DNA from: Limnephilus marmoratus | Lineage: Eukaryota; Arthropoda; Insecta; Trichoptera; Limnephilidae | Reading direction: 5' to 3' | DNA length: 64,000 nt | NCBI GenBank assembly: GCA_917880885.1 | Contig: OU862919.1 | Span: 17,564,001 to 17,628,000 of the forward strand | In this document: in pieces, positions 32,850 through 43,242 of the stretch | Position numbering within the stretch: position 1 is the first letter of the stretch | Layout: every line of letters starts with the position of its first letter | Program-made: the position numbers and the translations under genes | The notes under the pieces: model-generated | The model's database searches: none | What the model saw: only the letters and a program-made list of their open reading frames with translations | What the model was told of the DNA's origin: nothing

Positions 32850-33055
32850 GAGAGAGTTACGTTTCGTATATTACTGTAGGGGCAAGAGAGAGAGGTGCAA
32901 GCACACATTTTCTTTCTCTCTTTCTCTCATAGCCAGTTACGTTTCGTTTATCGACACAGTGCAGGCCTTATTATCTGTAGGAGATCACACTGTAGGAGCA
33001 AGAGTGATTGCACTGCGCGCGCACATTTTCTTTCTCTCTTCCAATCATATAGGAG
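32850..33055 (+). repeat. Imperfect tandem duplication, pyrimidine-rich
   Basis: Block GTTACGTTTCGT, CTGTAGGGGCAAGAG and CACATTTTCTTTCTCTC (32858-32930) recurs at 32936-33040 with CTGTAGGAGCAAGAG and CACATTTTCTTTCTCTC. The second copy is longer by about 25 bp. Confidence 0.7.
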
Positions 33056-33105
33056 CTAAAAAAGTTTTTCTTCAGTCGTGTGGTCTAAAGCACACTTTTT
33101 TATGT
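33056..33105 (+). repeat. Repeat shared with 59937-59985 (inverted)
   Basis: GTCGTGTGGTCTAAAGCACA is present here and as its reverse complement at about 59950-59975. Possibly the end of an element whose other parts I did not recognise. Confidence 0.6.
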
Positions 33106-33124
33106 AGATACCAACTTATCCCGA

Positions 33125-33300
33125 CCGTCCGGAACCAATGGGACTACAGCATTCCCAACTGTAGTGTATTGTGAGGTTGAAGTGAGTGGAGAAGGGAAAG
33201 ATATGGGGTAGAGGAAGAAATTCATATCTGGCCGCAAAACACAGTTAAAGCCATTTCAAGCATTATTTCGATTCCAAATGATTGAATATCACCAGGGCAT
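33125..33300 (-). repeat. SINE body fragment (diverged)
   Basis: Diverged version of the body at 10800-11030: CGTCCGGAACCAATGGGACT, TATTGTGAGGTTGAAG, GCCATTTCAAGCA, ATATCACCAGGGC. Head missing. Confidence 0.6.
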
Positions 33301-33860
33301 TACTAATTGTATCTACTTTTACGCCTATACGAGTATTATATTTACCCATGAATGTCTGTCACAAGTCTGCATCAATAAATCTTAATCGTGACCGGACGAC
33401 CGATGAGAATCTGATTGATTAAATTCCCCGGAAATTCTGTTTCTTTATTGAGTAGGTAATTTGGGCTAAAGCCAATATTTATACGAACTATTGATGAACG
33501 ACATAATAGTACCTTCGTAAATAGGTTTTTCAAACAAATTAATACAAATGACAATAACGCTCTACATTTAAATGTGGCACGAGGACGCAATCTGAATTAC
33601 ATTTCACAATGCCAAGGCTACCTGGATGAAGCCTCCCTTTAAAGCACATTTTAAAGCAGAATATCAAATTAGCGTAATACGTACAGGTATTTACAGAACA
33701 TCTGTTCATATATTTTTAAAACTTTTTTTTCTCCGTTTCTTTTTTCTTTTTAAATTTTTTCTTTTTTTTCCTTCTCTTTCTCTCTCTTCCTTTTTTTCTT
33801 TTTCTTTTTCTTTTTGTTTCTTTTCTGTTTCATTTTTCTTTGTATCCTACCCATTGGATA
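33301..33860. other. Noncoding DNA with a T/C-rich tract
   Basis: 33718-33850 is almost pure T with C/G interruptions. Open frames across it are low-complexity. No gene. Confidence 0.5.
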
Positions 33861-33864
33861 TATT

Positions 33865-34265
33865 CAATTTGGGAGGCGGATACGGATACCGCCGCCCCGG
33901 GAACCATTTATTGGATAACCAACACCTCTACCATAGGTGACCCCAAATGGTGCGCTACGTTTGGTGACTTACGGAGGGGTGCCGGGTTCATGGGGTCAGG
34001 TTTGTTCGGATCTTGGCGGCGGAAGCGTCTGCCCACCAACTGCGTGGCGGGCCGGATCTGGTTGAGAGAGATCTTTTGACCTCGCCAGCAGAACTCTCTT
34101 GGAACATTGTCTTGCACCGCAGTGGGAGGGATAGATTCATACGTCCGTCACTATTGGATCCACTGACCCCAGATTCCTACCCACCACTCATACCTTTATC
34201 CTTCCCAGAACTTCTTTTGCTTCCTTTCCCTGAAAAGTCGACACAGCATCCTTTTGGATTCTAGT
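33865..34265 (-). repeat. Dispersed repeat (family of 22797-23125)
   Basis: Read on the minus strand it has the same end blocks as 22797-23125; here GGAGGCGGATACGG and CCCCGGGAACCATTTATTGG at the left, CATAGGTGACCCCAAATGG, then TTGGCGGCGGAAGCGTCTGC. It includes an additional segment (34050-34265, GAGAGATCTTTTGACCTCGC...) shared with 47200-47530, and lacks the poly(A)-side CTCCACACAGG block. Confidence 0.7.
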
Positions 34266-36135
34266 ATTCATTCAAAAAAAGAAAAATCGTTCCCGTGAGT
34301 ACTTTGTGAAATTATAATTTTTGTTATTAGACCTCGGACTCTCGATGGGTGTTTTAATTTATTGCTTTAAAAGTGCCATACCGCAGACCGCAGAGGGAAT
34401 TTATTTTTGACCCAGACGAAATATGTCTATTCAAATTTTTGATTAAACGTTTCGAAGCATTGAATGAGTTTGTTATTTTCTTCACGCCGCAAAAAGTATC
34501 AAGCCAGGAAATTAAAAAAGTATCACCCTTGATAGGAGATGCTACTTCAGTCTTCAAAAACATTTTAAATCGAAACTCCTCTCGAGAAGGACAAAATTCA
34601 ATCTCTGTAAAACACTTTTCAGATTGGTGCCATCTTCGAGATTTAGGTTAGAGCTTTCGTAAAATAGCGAGAGGATATTAGATTCTGATATTTTTCCGAG
34701 GAAGAAGGAAATAGACTATGTGGAATCATTATCTAAAATGTTGAATCGGCGACATGGTACGTGTAATATTAATTTACAGTTTATGAAGCCGTCAATAACA
34801 AGTGTGTATAAGAGTCACAAATAAATACATATTGACTATGGCAGGAATTTTTATCCTGTAATACATGCCTATCCTCACAACTCATTCCTCTTTCCCCATT
34901 AAGATGAAGCCATACTAAATAATACAAAATCGTATGTTTTTGTTATAAAAATTTGATCGCTTAGAAGTATTATAGATGCTTCAATTACATACTGCACGTA
35001 GAACATATCTTAACCCTTAAAAATATCGGTCATTTTTTTATAAGTCTTAATAAGCCTAGAAAAAAATAAAGCATTAGGTCTATAAAAAACACCCTTCAGG
35101 TCCAAACTCTTCTATTTATAAAACGCTTTTCGAATATGGTTTTTTGTTTACCTAATGTGGCAAATTCAGTTTCTTTTATAATAATCGCAAAAAAATATAT
35201 TTAAGCCCGAACTTAACAAAATAAAAAAAATATGCATTTTCGCGTTGTTATTTTACGATACGGCCGGCAGTCGACGAATTTCGATTTTCAAAGTGAACCC
35301 TATGCCGTCCACCCAAGGGCTATATTCTTGTCACACCCATTTTTTTACAGACGTTAGGTTCCGCTTCACTTGGTTCCGTGAAATCAATTTTAAATTACAA
35401 TAAACAATGCGTAAAAAAGCAGTTAATTTGTTTTTACAGGCCTTTACGAAATCAACCTGTAAAAAAATCTCAAATACCTTTTCCAACCTTTCCAAAAGCT
35501 TTTTCTTAAGTATTTTTAAACTCCTCCCATAAAGGGGTGTGTATTCCGATTTAGATTTTTTACCGGACGCCTTAAGTACGGTCATATAAATATTATTCTG
35601 AACATTTTCAATTTGCTTAAGTAATTGCAAATGTATTTTTATTCTTACCGCTCCCAAGGCTTTTAAATTATTGAATAATATGAAAAACGAACTTATTCAA
35701 TATAAAGTACAAAAAAGATGTAGGTATGCTAAACAATCACTTAAGTTGTGAAAAAAACATCTCTGAAAAGGCGGAAAGAATCTAAAGTAATCTAAATTAA
35801 AGTAGAAAAAACGTTGAAGTTTTTTATAAAAATTCCAAATTAAACTATTTATATCTTCAACAAAATTTCAAATGAAATCTCTGGTTTTACAATTGTATTT
35901 CTAATTCATATAAATGATTATTTATTTTTAAGATAACGCATTTCACGACAAAAATATTTCGATAAAACCACCCATACTATCTTTTCTCAATGCATTCCTC
36001 GTTTGTGTTAGTCTGCCTCGGCACAAACTCATATAATCAAATCCTTACATTTTTCGTGGTGATATTTTATTTGTACTCTTTTATTAAGTTAGATTTGAGT
36101 ATAAATCGAGTTCACTTTTTTTATATTTTGGAAAT
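34266..36135. other. Noncoding DNA
   Basis: A minus-strand frame at 35331-35657 (108 codons, Lys/Leu-rich, contains VYCNLKLISRNQVKRNLTSV) is the longest. I do not recognise it and it lacks a clear start context or homologue within the window. Frames at 34354-34651 overlap on both strands. Confidence 0.35.
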
Positions 36136-36139
36136 TTAT

Positions 36140-36440
36140 AGGTAACTAGCTTTTGCCCCCGGCTTCGCTCGCACTGTATTAGGGGGGTACCCACAGCGCC
36201 TCCTCCACCTTCCCTATCCCCAGTCCCCTCCCCCCACCTTCTCCCCTCCCCAACCCACTCCCCCTCCCTCAAATCCCCCCTCCCCCTTACGCACTACCCC
36301 TCCCATAATCTCCTCTCCCCCCCCTAACCACCCCTTCACCCCCTCCATACCCGTTACATTCGTTTTTCAAACAGTTTGCGTGCCACCTATTGCAAGTTTT
36401 GTATTAAAATTTCATAATGCCAGAGCTCTAAGCTATTGCC
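36140..36440 (-). repeat. Dispersed repeat with C-rich core (family of 608-912)
   Basis: On the minus strand it reads like 608-912: CAATAGGTGGCACGCAAACT, then about 150 bp of G-rich sequence (C-rich on the given strand, 36185-36350), ending GCGAGCGAAGCCGGGGGCAA and AAGCTAGTTACC. Confidence 0.7.
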
Positions 36441-36620
36441 TATAGCCCATTCTGATGTGTGAGCTATATTATTGTTAAGTTTCATTAAAATCCAATAAGT
36501 AGTTTTTGCGTGAAAGAGTAACAAAAATACATCGTACATCCATACAAACATTCGACTTTTAGTAGGATATATAAATATTCGAAATTTTAGTAGGATATAT
36601 AAACACCTTAGCAGAAATAA
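36441..36620 (-). repeat. Dispersed insect repeat end (minus copy)
   Basis: Carries TAGTTTTTGCGTGAAAGAGT and two copies of TTTTAGTAGGATATATAAA; minus-strand equivalent of 20445-20560. Confidence 0.5.
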
Positions 36621-38655
36621 ATCATATTTTTTCCATATTTTATTGAATTTGGTGATCAAATAGTATTTTTGCTTGCAATATTATGGGCGCATTCATTTGA
36701 AGATCAGATAAGCTCAAATCATACAAGGTAAACATAAATAATTGAAGTCCCCAAGTTCGTTGTAGGTACCTCGATCACAAATTAAGTCCACAGTACTGGA
36801 GCAGTGTCCCGTGTGATTGAAAAAATGATGACCATACGTGTCCGATGTCCGTACTCGTCTAGTTGTCCGCCCTAGTCGTTGCCGAACTAGGTTCCATTCA
36901 ACCACTCTACTGAAATCAATAGTCTGTGAATCAATACTATAACCCTCTCTGGGGCCATACAATAATAATTATTGATTGGTGTCTGCCGTCAGTGTCCAGA
37001 CTAGATAGTTGTTTCAAAACTTAGTATCATACGGCCAACTGCAAATAATAAATACATTTTAAGGGACAGCTGGACAGATCTGACAAAGGTATATTTTATG
37101 GCTTGTAGAACATGGAGTCTTTGTAGAATGATCATGAAAAGTGTTTTTACAGCAAAACTACCTAAATAATCTTAAATTTCAATAAAGAGATAAATTCACA
37201 AAAAGAAAACTTGAAATATTTTAAATATATATCACGTCGGGGTCACATTTATACGAATAAATAATTATTTATATTTACGAGGTTAGTTCTTAGGCGATTG
37301 GTGCATTCATAAATTTGTGAATTATATATTAAAGGTGTGTGTATAGTTTGAATTGTGAAATGAAAGGACTCTCCGAAGATTATTATCGGCAGTGCTTTAT
37401 TAATTATCAACAATGTTAATATAACTTTGTGAATAGTAAAGGTGATTTTGATGTGAGTATAAATATTGGTCAAATTAAAATAATGGAATATATGAAACTT
37501 GAAGTGAGGACAAATACATTAAGTGTCTCTGATCCGGGCACGAGAAAATGAATGAATTTTGTTGGAGCAATCGGCCTATAACCAGAGATGTTGATTTTCT
37601 TTTATTTTGAATTAATTGTTAGCGGTTGCGGGTAGGTAGTCAGTACTGGGTAGTAGGCAGCTACAATATGATTTAAAAGCGGAAATCCGTTATTTGTCTG
37701 AAGCAGGATAATTGAGCACTCTTGTTACATAATATTTAATTTTTGAACTCAATTTTTACTGCTCCTAACATCATTTCCAGTATGAGCTGTGCTGCTTTGA
37801 AATATATAATTTGCCTTCATAAATATAACTGACAAAAATGAATATAATATGACAATAGGTGGGAAACAGAAAATTATTTAAGTCTTTCCATTTGTCTTTA
37901 GATTATATTGAAGACTTGTATTGAATACGGTTCAATGCATTTTTCACATCTCTCTAGATCTCTTTACGTACAGATGCAAACTATACAGAATCCGATGGCA
38001 TCCCTATGTAACGTAATGTCTGCATTTCCTACGTCAGCTCTTATGGCTCAAGCGTACTACAGTGTTAGGGAATAATATGTTCCTGGAAGGACCTGTGAAC
38101 TATTTCAGAGCATGGTTCCGCTATCGCATAGAAATCCAATTGTAGAGAGACCATTCCAAGACTCGTCACCCCAACAATATTATTATCAAAACCATGTCTG
38201 CTTATCTAGAGACCCACGATGGCTCTCTGGAGGCAGAAAGGGGTCTAATACTCTTCATAAATGCAGTTATTGATTTAATTATTACTTACTTATTTTTATA
38301 CTGATTTTTCTTTGCACCTTTTCTTATAAAGGTGTTGCATTGCTCTATCCATTCTTCCTACTGTCTTCTGCAATATGTTTCAAATATTTCATAAAGTTCA
38401 AAGTTGCTTGCTGCGTTTATCTATTTTCACGCATGACAGTCGTTTTACACGTTTTGACTGTGCCTTTAACCAAATTTTATTCTAATTACTTATAATAACA
38501 ATTGCCAAAAAATTATCATGAAAACAAATCATTATCATTCGAGTTGTTCTTGGCGTGTGCTAAACAATCACCCATACATTTATTTTGATCAAATATGGGT
38601 AGATTGGTCATAGTGTCTGAATTACTTTGAATAATGGCTTTCATTCATTATAGTT
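36621..38655. other. Noncoding DNA, possible LINE relic at 37930-38270
   Basis: One + frame around 37940-38250 reads FSHLSRSLYVQMQTIQNPMA, then SLCNVMSAFPTSALMA, and further on PIVERPFQDSSPQQ, which loosely resembles the C-terminal region of a non-LTR RT, but with stops and no catalytic motif. The rest shows nothing. Confidence 0.3.
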
Positions 38656-38664
38656 TGGTTCCAG

Positions 38665-39458
38665 GTGCCATACCCGATGGACTGGGCGTGCCGGAGAACA
38701 TCACGGTGACCTTCCTAAAACCCACCTCGGTCAAGATGTCCGAATAATACTTATATTTGTACTAAATGAAAAAATACACTCGATAATACACCACTGTTTT
38801 ATTATTAACATTTAACAGCCGACCGGGTTTTCGGTTAAATGTTAATAATAAAAAAGTGTTTTATTACAAAGTGTATTTTTAGTTTAATATATATAATGTC
38901 ACACTCCAAAGTCTTTGCTTCCTTCGATAACACTATTGATTCTCATTGTTTAGTTCCAAATGCCATCCCCGGTGGCCTTTGACTTCCAGAAATCATCATG
39001 GAGAACTTATCCCCTAGTTGTGTTAGGTTCGTACTTATGGTTTTAAAAACCAGAAACCTACCTAACATTATCAAAACGTCAAGGGGTTCGAATAATGGCC
39101 TTATTATAATATTATATATGTCATGTTTGGTTCCTCGGAGTTCTTAGGTTCCTGGGCGGGCCGGAGAACATCACGTTGACCTTCCTGAAACCCATCTTGG
39201 TCAAGGTGTTCAATCAATGCTTATATTTGTCACTGTTTGTTTTCAGGTTCCATCCTCGGTGAGCGGGGCGTGCCGGAGAACATCACGTTGACCTTTAACC
39301 CATCTTGGTCAAGGTGTCCAACTAATTTGTCACTGTTTGTTTTCAGGTTCCATCCTCGGTGGACTGGGCGTGCCGGAGAACATTACGTTGACCTTTCTTA
39401 AACCCATCTTGGTCATGGTGTCCAACTAATGCTTATATTTGTCACTGTTTGTTTCCAG
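38665..39458 (+). repeat. Array of five decayed copies of the FN3 exon start and acceptor
   Basis: Copies begin at 38665, about 38957, 39148, 39247 and 39347; each except the second is preceded by an AG acceptor (the last two with TGTTTGTTTTCAG identical in form to the true site). Each holds the GCGTGCCGGAGAACATCACG block and stops near GTCAAGGTGTCC. After GTGTCC the copies read into intron-like AACTAATGCTTATATTTG instead of the exon's TGGGCC. Copy 1 stays in frame to a stop (SEstop); the 39247 copy has lost 7 bp. The last three intervals are 99, 100 and 112 bp. Confidence 0.9.
38765..38885. mobile_element. Hairpin MITE inside the decoy array
   Basis: Perfect 20-bp arms 38797-38816 and 38834-38853 (TTTTATTATTAACATTTAAC) extend outwards, with gaps, to AAATACACT at about 38771 and its inverse AGTGTATTT at about 38871. 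Probably inserted between decoy copies 1 and 2. Confidence 0.75.
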
Positions 39459-39597
39459 GTTCCATCCCCGGTGGGCTGGGCGTGCCGGAGAACATCACGG
39501 TGACCTTCCTGAACCCCACCTCGGTCAAGGTGTCCTGGGCCACCGCGGTGGATAACGTGGACAAGTACGATGTCACCTACAAACCCACTGACGCTAG
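39459..39597 (+). CDS. FN3-domain exon (first half of a fibronectin III domain)
   Basis: The 139-bp exon lies between an acceptor (TGTTTGTTTCCAG, ending 39458) and a donor (GCTAG|GTGAGT at 39598). Starting with two bases that complete a Gly codon, it reads SIPGGLGVPENITVTFLNPT, then SVKVSWATAVDNVDKYDVTY and KPTDA plus two bases. P-x-N-x-T-V at the start, the conserved Trp of strand B (VSW) and Y-x-V-x-Y of strand C identify an FN3 fold; an exon boundary mid-domain is common. Codon choice is GC-rich, unlike the surroundings, as in the signal-peptide exon at 18407. N-glycosylation site N-I-T is present. Joined to that exon it would be directly after the signal peptide, so the FN3 domain is N-terminal in the mature protein. 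It resembles insect proteins annotated as Ig-like and FN3 domain proteins, but I cannot name the gene. The rest lies beyond, and no further exon was seen to 64000. Confidence 0.85.
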
Positions 39598-39599
39598 GT

Positions 39600-40330
39600 G
39601 AGTACTATTAGAGACACACTGACTTTGCAGCACAAATGAACGATGTTTTAATGTGACAGCTACTTGAAGCAGAAAGTAGATATAAATATTATACTCGTAA
39701 CTTCAGAATGGAATCCAGAGAATCAATACTTGATTGAAGCGAAATTTTTTTAAATGTTTCTTTATTCATCTATGTAAAAGTCGCAGTCGTTTAGTTTCGC
39801 GTTAGATTGATGGATGTATATTTAGATGGCCAATAAATGTTAGGCACTTATGATCATGACATAATCACACTGAGCGTACGCTTAGTTTAAAATTGACTCA
39901 ATTGTACAGAAAACAACAATCAAAACCGAACGTAATTTTCAAGGTATAGAGTATAATGCGTACCTGTGTAAGTAAATCTTCTGATTATAGTGATGAACCA
40001 CATCGTGTAAAATTCGAAATTAGGCCACTATCTAAAACACTCCATAAGTATGTCGCGATAAGGTTTAAATTCCCGTTTAAAACTAGCCGCCTATTCATGA
40101 TAAAAACATCGTCAAAAAGCGGGTTTTATTTTATTTCTCGAAGCTCAGGCACAAATGTTTAAATGTTTTACGAAATTTTCTAAAAAAAATCATTTTTCAC
40201 ATTGAACAACAAAATCATAACCGAAAACGGATTCGTAAGAAAGAGATTTTGAACATTAAAGCAGTTCTTATAGCCCTTTCCGTTCATTTTTTCTAGGCTT
40301 ATAAAAATACTATTCAGAACCATATGGTAA
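39600..40330. other. Intronic noncoding DNA
   Basis: Open frame 39956-40162 has no recognised motif. No candidate next exon seen. Confidence 0.4.
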
Positions 40331-40334
40331 GTTT

Positions 40335-40468
40335 TCGTTATTTGTTTTTAGGGTGTTATGCCGTATTGCGCTACATCCTTCTTTAGCCAACGATGTCCGA
40401 AACGTTGGCTAAAGAATGAGGAAGCGCAACACGGCATAACACCCCAAAAACAAATAACGAAAATGCTT
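40335..40468. repeat. Inverted Penelope-like end (second palindromic copy)
   Basis: Arms of about 58 bp (40337-40394; 40399-40462) are inverted copies around ATGTCCGAAA: TTCTTTAGCCAACG left, CGTTGGCTAAAGAA right, extending out to GTTATTTGTTTTTAGGGTGT and its inverse. The CUGANGA half of the hammerhead-like core is absent; only TGTCC-GAAAC-GTT remains at the centre. Confidence 0.75.
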
Positions 40469-40469
40469 T

Positions 40470-41075
40470 TGGCCGAGAAAATCTTAAAAAAAATGTGGTA
40501 AGTGTTCTACTCGCAGTATTTAATAGCATCTAACATATTTCTAAGCGATCTAATTTTCAAACCAAAATCACATGATTTTGTATTGCTTGGAAGTCACATC
40601 AGGTTAACTCATGTTTTGAATTGATCTTCCAAAACAACGTTCGTGTAGCATTTTTATGAAGCTCAAATCATATTTATTTACACACGTGATAAAAGAATAA
40701 ACGATATTCTTGTTTCACTCGTGTAAAAAAGTAGTTTTTAGTACATCGACCATACGTTGCTTTTCCGATAAATATTTTCACACGAGGTATCACATGATGT
40801 TTTATGCGTCCATGAGCCCGAACATTCTCACATATGAATAATTAAGGTGATAAAATGAAACTGCACATGACTTACATAGATATTATACCTACTCGTATTT
40901 TCACAATGTAAACATGTTAATGATCATGTCTTGGCATACATTCAATAGAAAGCATAAAATAAAACACGATATTCTATCGAAGTGTTGATTGTTTTTTTAT
41001 TTCTCATTCAATTTTTGCATATCACATTATCACAATGTTTAGTGTATATATATAAATATGTTTATGGTTAATATG
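40470..41075. other. Noncoding DNA
   Basis: Nothing recognised. Confidence 0.4.
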
Positions 41076-41078
41076 CTG

Positions 41079-41788
41079 TTAAGAGCGTTTAACCAGCCAG
41101 CGGACGAAAATCCACATTTCGTCGAAAGTTGTTCTAACGATTGTGCAGGGCGGTTACAATGAGAAAGATTAATTATTCTCCGTACCAGCTTTTTTAAAAT
41201 TATAACTAAATATCGAATTTATTTCAATCCAAAATAGCTTTAATTTATACCTTCATCCAAAAATGCTGAAAGGCGTGATGATAAAACTATTAAAATTATG
41301 TACTTTTTGTAAATATTTTTTGATTGTAGGTATTTATCATTTTTCAATAATGTCTAAATTTAATAAGAATGTTAAAAAAATCTGAAATATATTAGTTAAT
41401 AAATACACAAATGGACCAATTTTCATCAAGAAACACATGTACGTACATATTTTTTAATGATTTTATTGAAACTAAAATTAAAATTCTAAAACATGCGTTT
41501 GCTAGATAATGTATTGATTTATTTTACTGCATGATTATATTATTTGAAATGGGTGTAGAATAATACAAAATCTTTTTTGAAAATTTAACAAATCTGCCAA
41601 CGACCTATGGAATAACCTTATTATACTAAAAATTAAAAAAATTTCTCAAAATTTATTACATGCAAATGCTAGATAAAAGGACAATCTTTCGAAATCCATT
41701 TATATTTTTTTGTGGAAAAGAGTCAATACGTCTAAAATCTGATTTGAAAATGACATATTTCTGGTTTTCTCTGGTAATGCCCTCTTAA
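41079..41788. mobile_element. TTAA-flanked MITE, copy 2 (702 bp between TTAA sites)
   Basis: TTAA at 41079-41082 and 41785-41788. Interior is colinear with 5239-5934 with scattered substitutions and a few small indels (for example an extra CAAAATTTATTACATGC-like stretch near 41650). Flanks are unrelated to copy 1, fixing the element ends. No open frame of note. Confidence 0.88.
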
Positions 41789-42535
41789 ATGTGTATGTTG
41801 TTGCCACGCTGACGCGTTTAGGATTATTTCATGTATTGTTTTAACTAATCTGCGAAACTAATCTCCTGCTGACAAGCTACTTGCAGTAGCTTAGCGGGTA
41901 TAAATTCCCATCGTATGTAACTTTTATACAATAATAAAAAAATTTAAAAAATGATCATAGTTGTACTTTTCTACAATTTGTTAGGTACTACCATTACGTT
42001 ATTTTGTATTACGTCCTCTGCATTTAAAATTGTTTTTAAATATTACCGTGTTAAACACTGTTGTGACTTGCCAGGCGTTACGATTCTGTATATTTTCTAC
42101 TTGCTCATAATGTACGAGTATGTTTTTAAATGCCTTAATTGACCAAATGCATTGCAGATGCTTATTTTACGCATTGATTGACAGGTTGGTAGATGAAATC
42201 CGTTATTTTTCATTTATAGTTTCATTTTGTTAAAATAGATTACCGATGGTTGTAATAAGATATAGCTTAGGAATTAATATTTATACTGCGCCCTTTGGGT
42301 AATAAATAATTCACAAAAAATATCCAAATTGTCATCATACATGATAATTTCGATTGTTAGTTAGTTTTTTTTTAAATAATCGGAGACGGTTTACATATAT
42401 ATAGTTCCCGAGAGCACTTAGGCCATAGACCCATTGTACTATCTCCCATTTTACCTCATTCCTTTGACAGTAACCCAGTCCGTTTTATAAAGTTCACCAG
42501 GATTGTCATTCGAAATGAAGCTATATCTTCTGGTC
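41789..42535. other. Noncoding DNA
   Basis: Open frame 41951-42142 (hydrophobic, 63 codons) is unrecognised. Nothing else seen. Confidence 0.4.
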
Positions 42536-42559
42536 CGACAATGTGTCTTCCCAGGTCTC

Positions 42560-43090
42560 ATTTCCCCTCTCCACTCCAACTTGGTTCCCTGAAGGCCCCA
42601 CGACGGAAGAGGGCTTCATCTCTCCTCTCCACTCCTTAGTTCCCCGAAGGCTCCACGACGGAGAGTCCACCTCCCCTTGGTTTCCTAAAGGCCCCACAAG
42701 TGAAGAGTCCACTCCACCTTGGCTCCCCGAGGGCCCCAGGAGGGAAGAGAACTTCATCTCTCTTCCTTGGTTCCTCTAAGGCCCCACAGAGGAAGAGTTC
42801 ACCAAGATGGCCTCATTTCTCCTCTTCACTCCTACATGGTTCCTCGAAGGCCCCACATGGGAAGAGGACATTATCTCTCCACTTCACTCCTCCTTGGTTC
42901 CACAAAGGCCCCGCGCTGGAAGGGTGCCCTTCCCCTTGGTTCCTTGAAGGCCCCACAAGGGAAGAGTTCATGGAGGTGGCCTCAGCTCACTTCTCCACGG
43001 TTTCTCCTCTTGGTTCCTCTTACGGCCCCAGGAAGGAAATCCACAGAGGTGGCCTCAGCATTCCTAGGTTCCCAAAAGGCCCCTAGTTTT
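42560..43090. repeat. GC-rich minisatellite, about 10 copies
   Basis: Core unit TTGGTTCC[C/T]CGAAGGCCCC, usually followed by ACANNGGAAGAG, at about 42583, 42640, 42677, 42718, 42766, 42836, 42893, 42935, 43010 and 43065. Spacers vary from about 5 to 45 bp. Frames are open on both strands over parts of it (PEGPTTEE- and GPSGNQ-type repeats), a by-product of the repeated sequence. No similar sequence elsewhere in the window. Confidence 0.85.
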
Positions 43091-43242
43091 CGAATGGTCC
43101 AATTTTTTTTGTCCCACGAGTTACCAGGGAAATAGAAGGTCCACTTCAGCAGAGCCCTGAGTGCTGGAGTGAGGTCTAAATACTCCGAGATGCGTTAGTT
43201 CTTTAGTTATTCCTCTATGAAAATTGGATCAATGAACTCAAA

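Noticed and set aside
40335..40468. Rho-independent-type terminator (long hairpin)
   Set aside because: Bacterial feature not relevant in this nuclear DNA; it is an inverted pair of a dispersed repeat.
42560..43135. Proline-rich protein gene
   Set aside because: Frames are open on three frames and both strands with imperfect repeats; no start context, splice sites or known domain.
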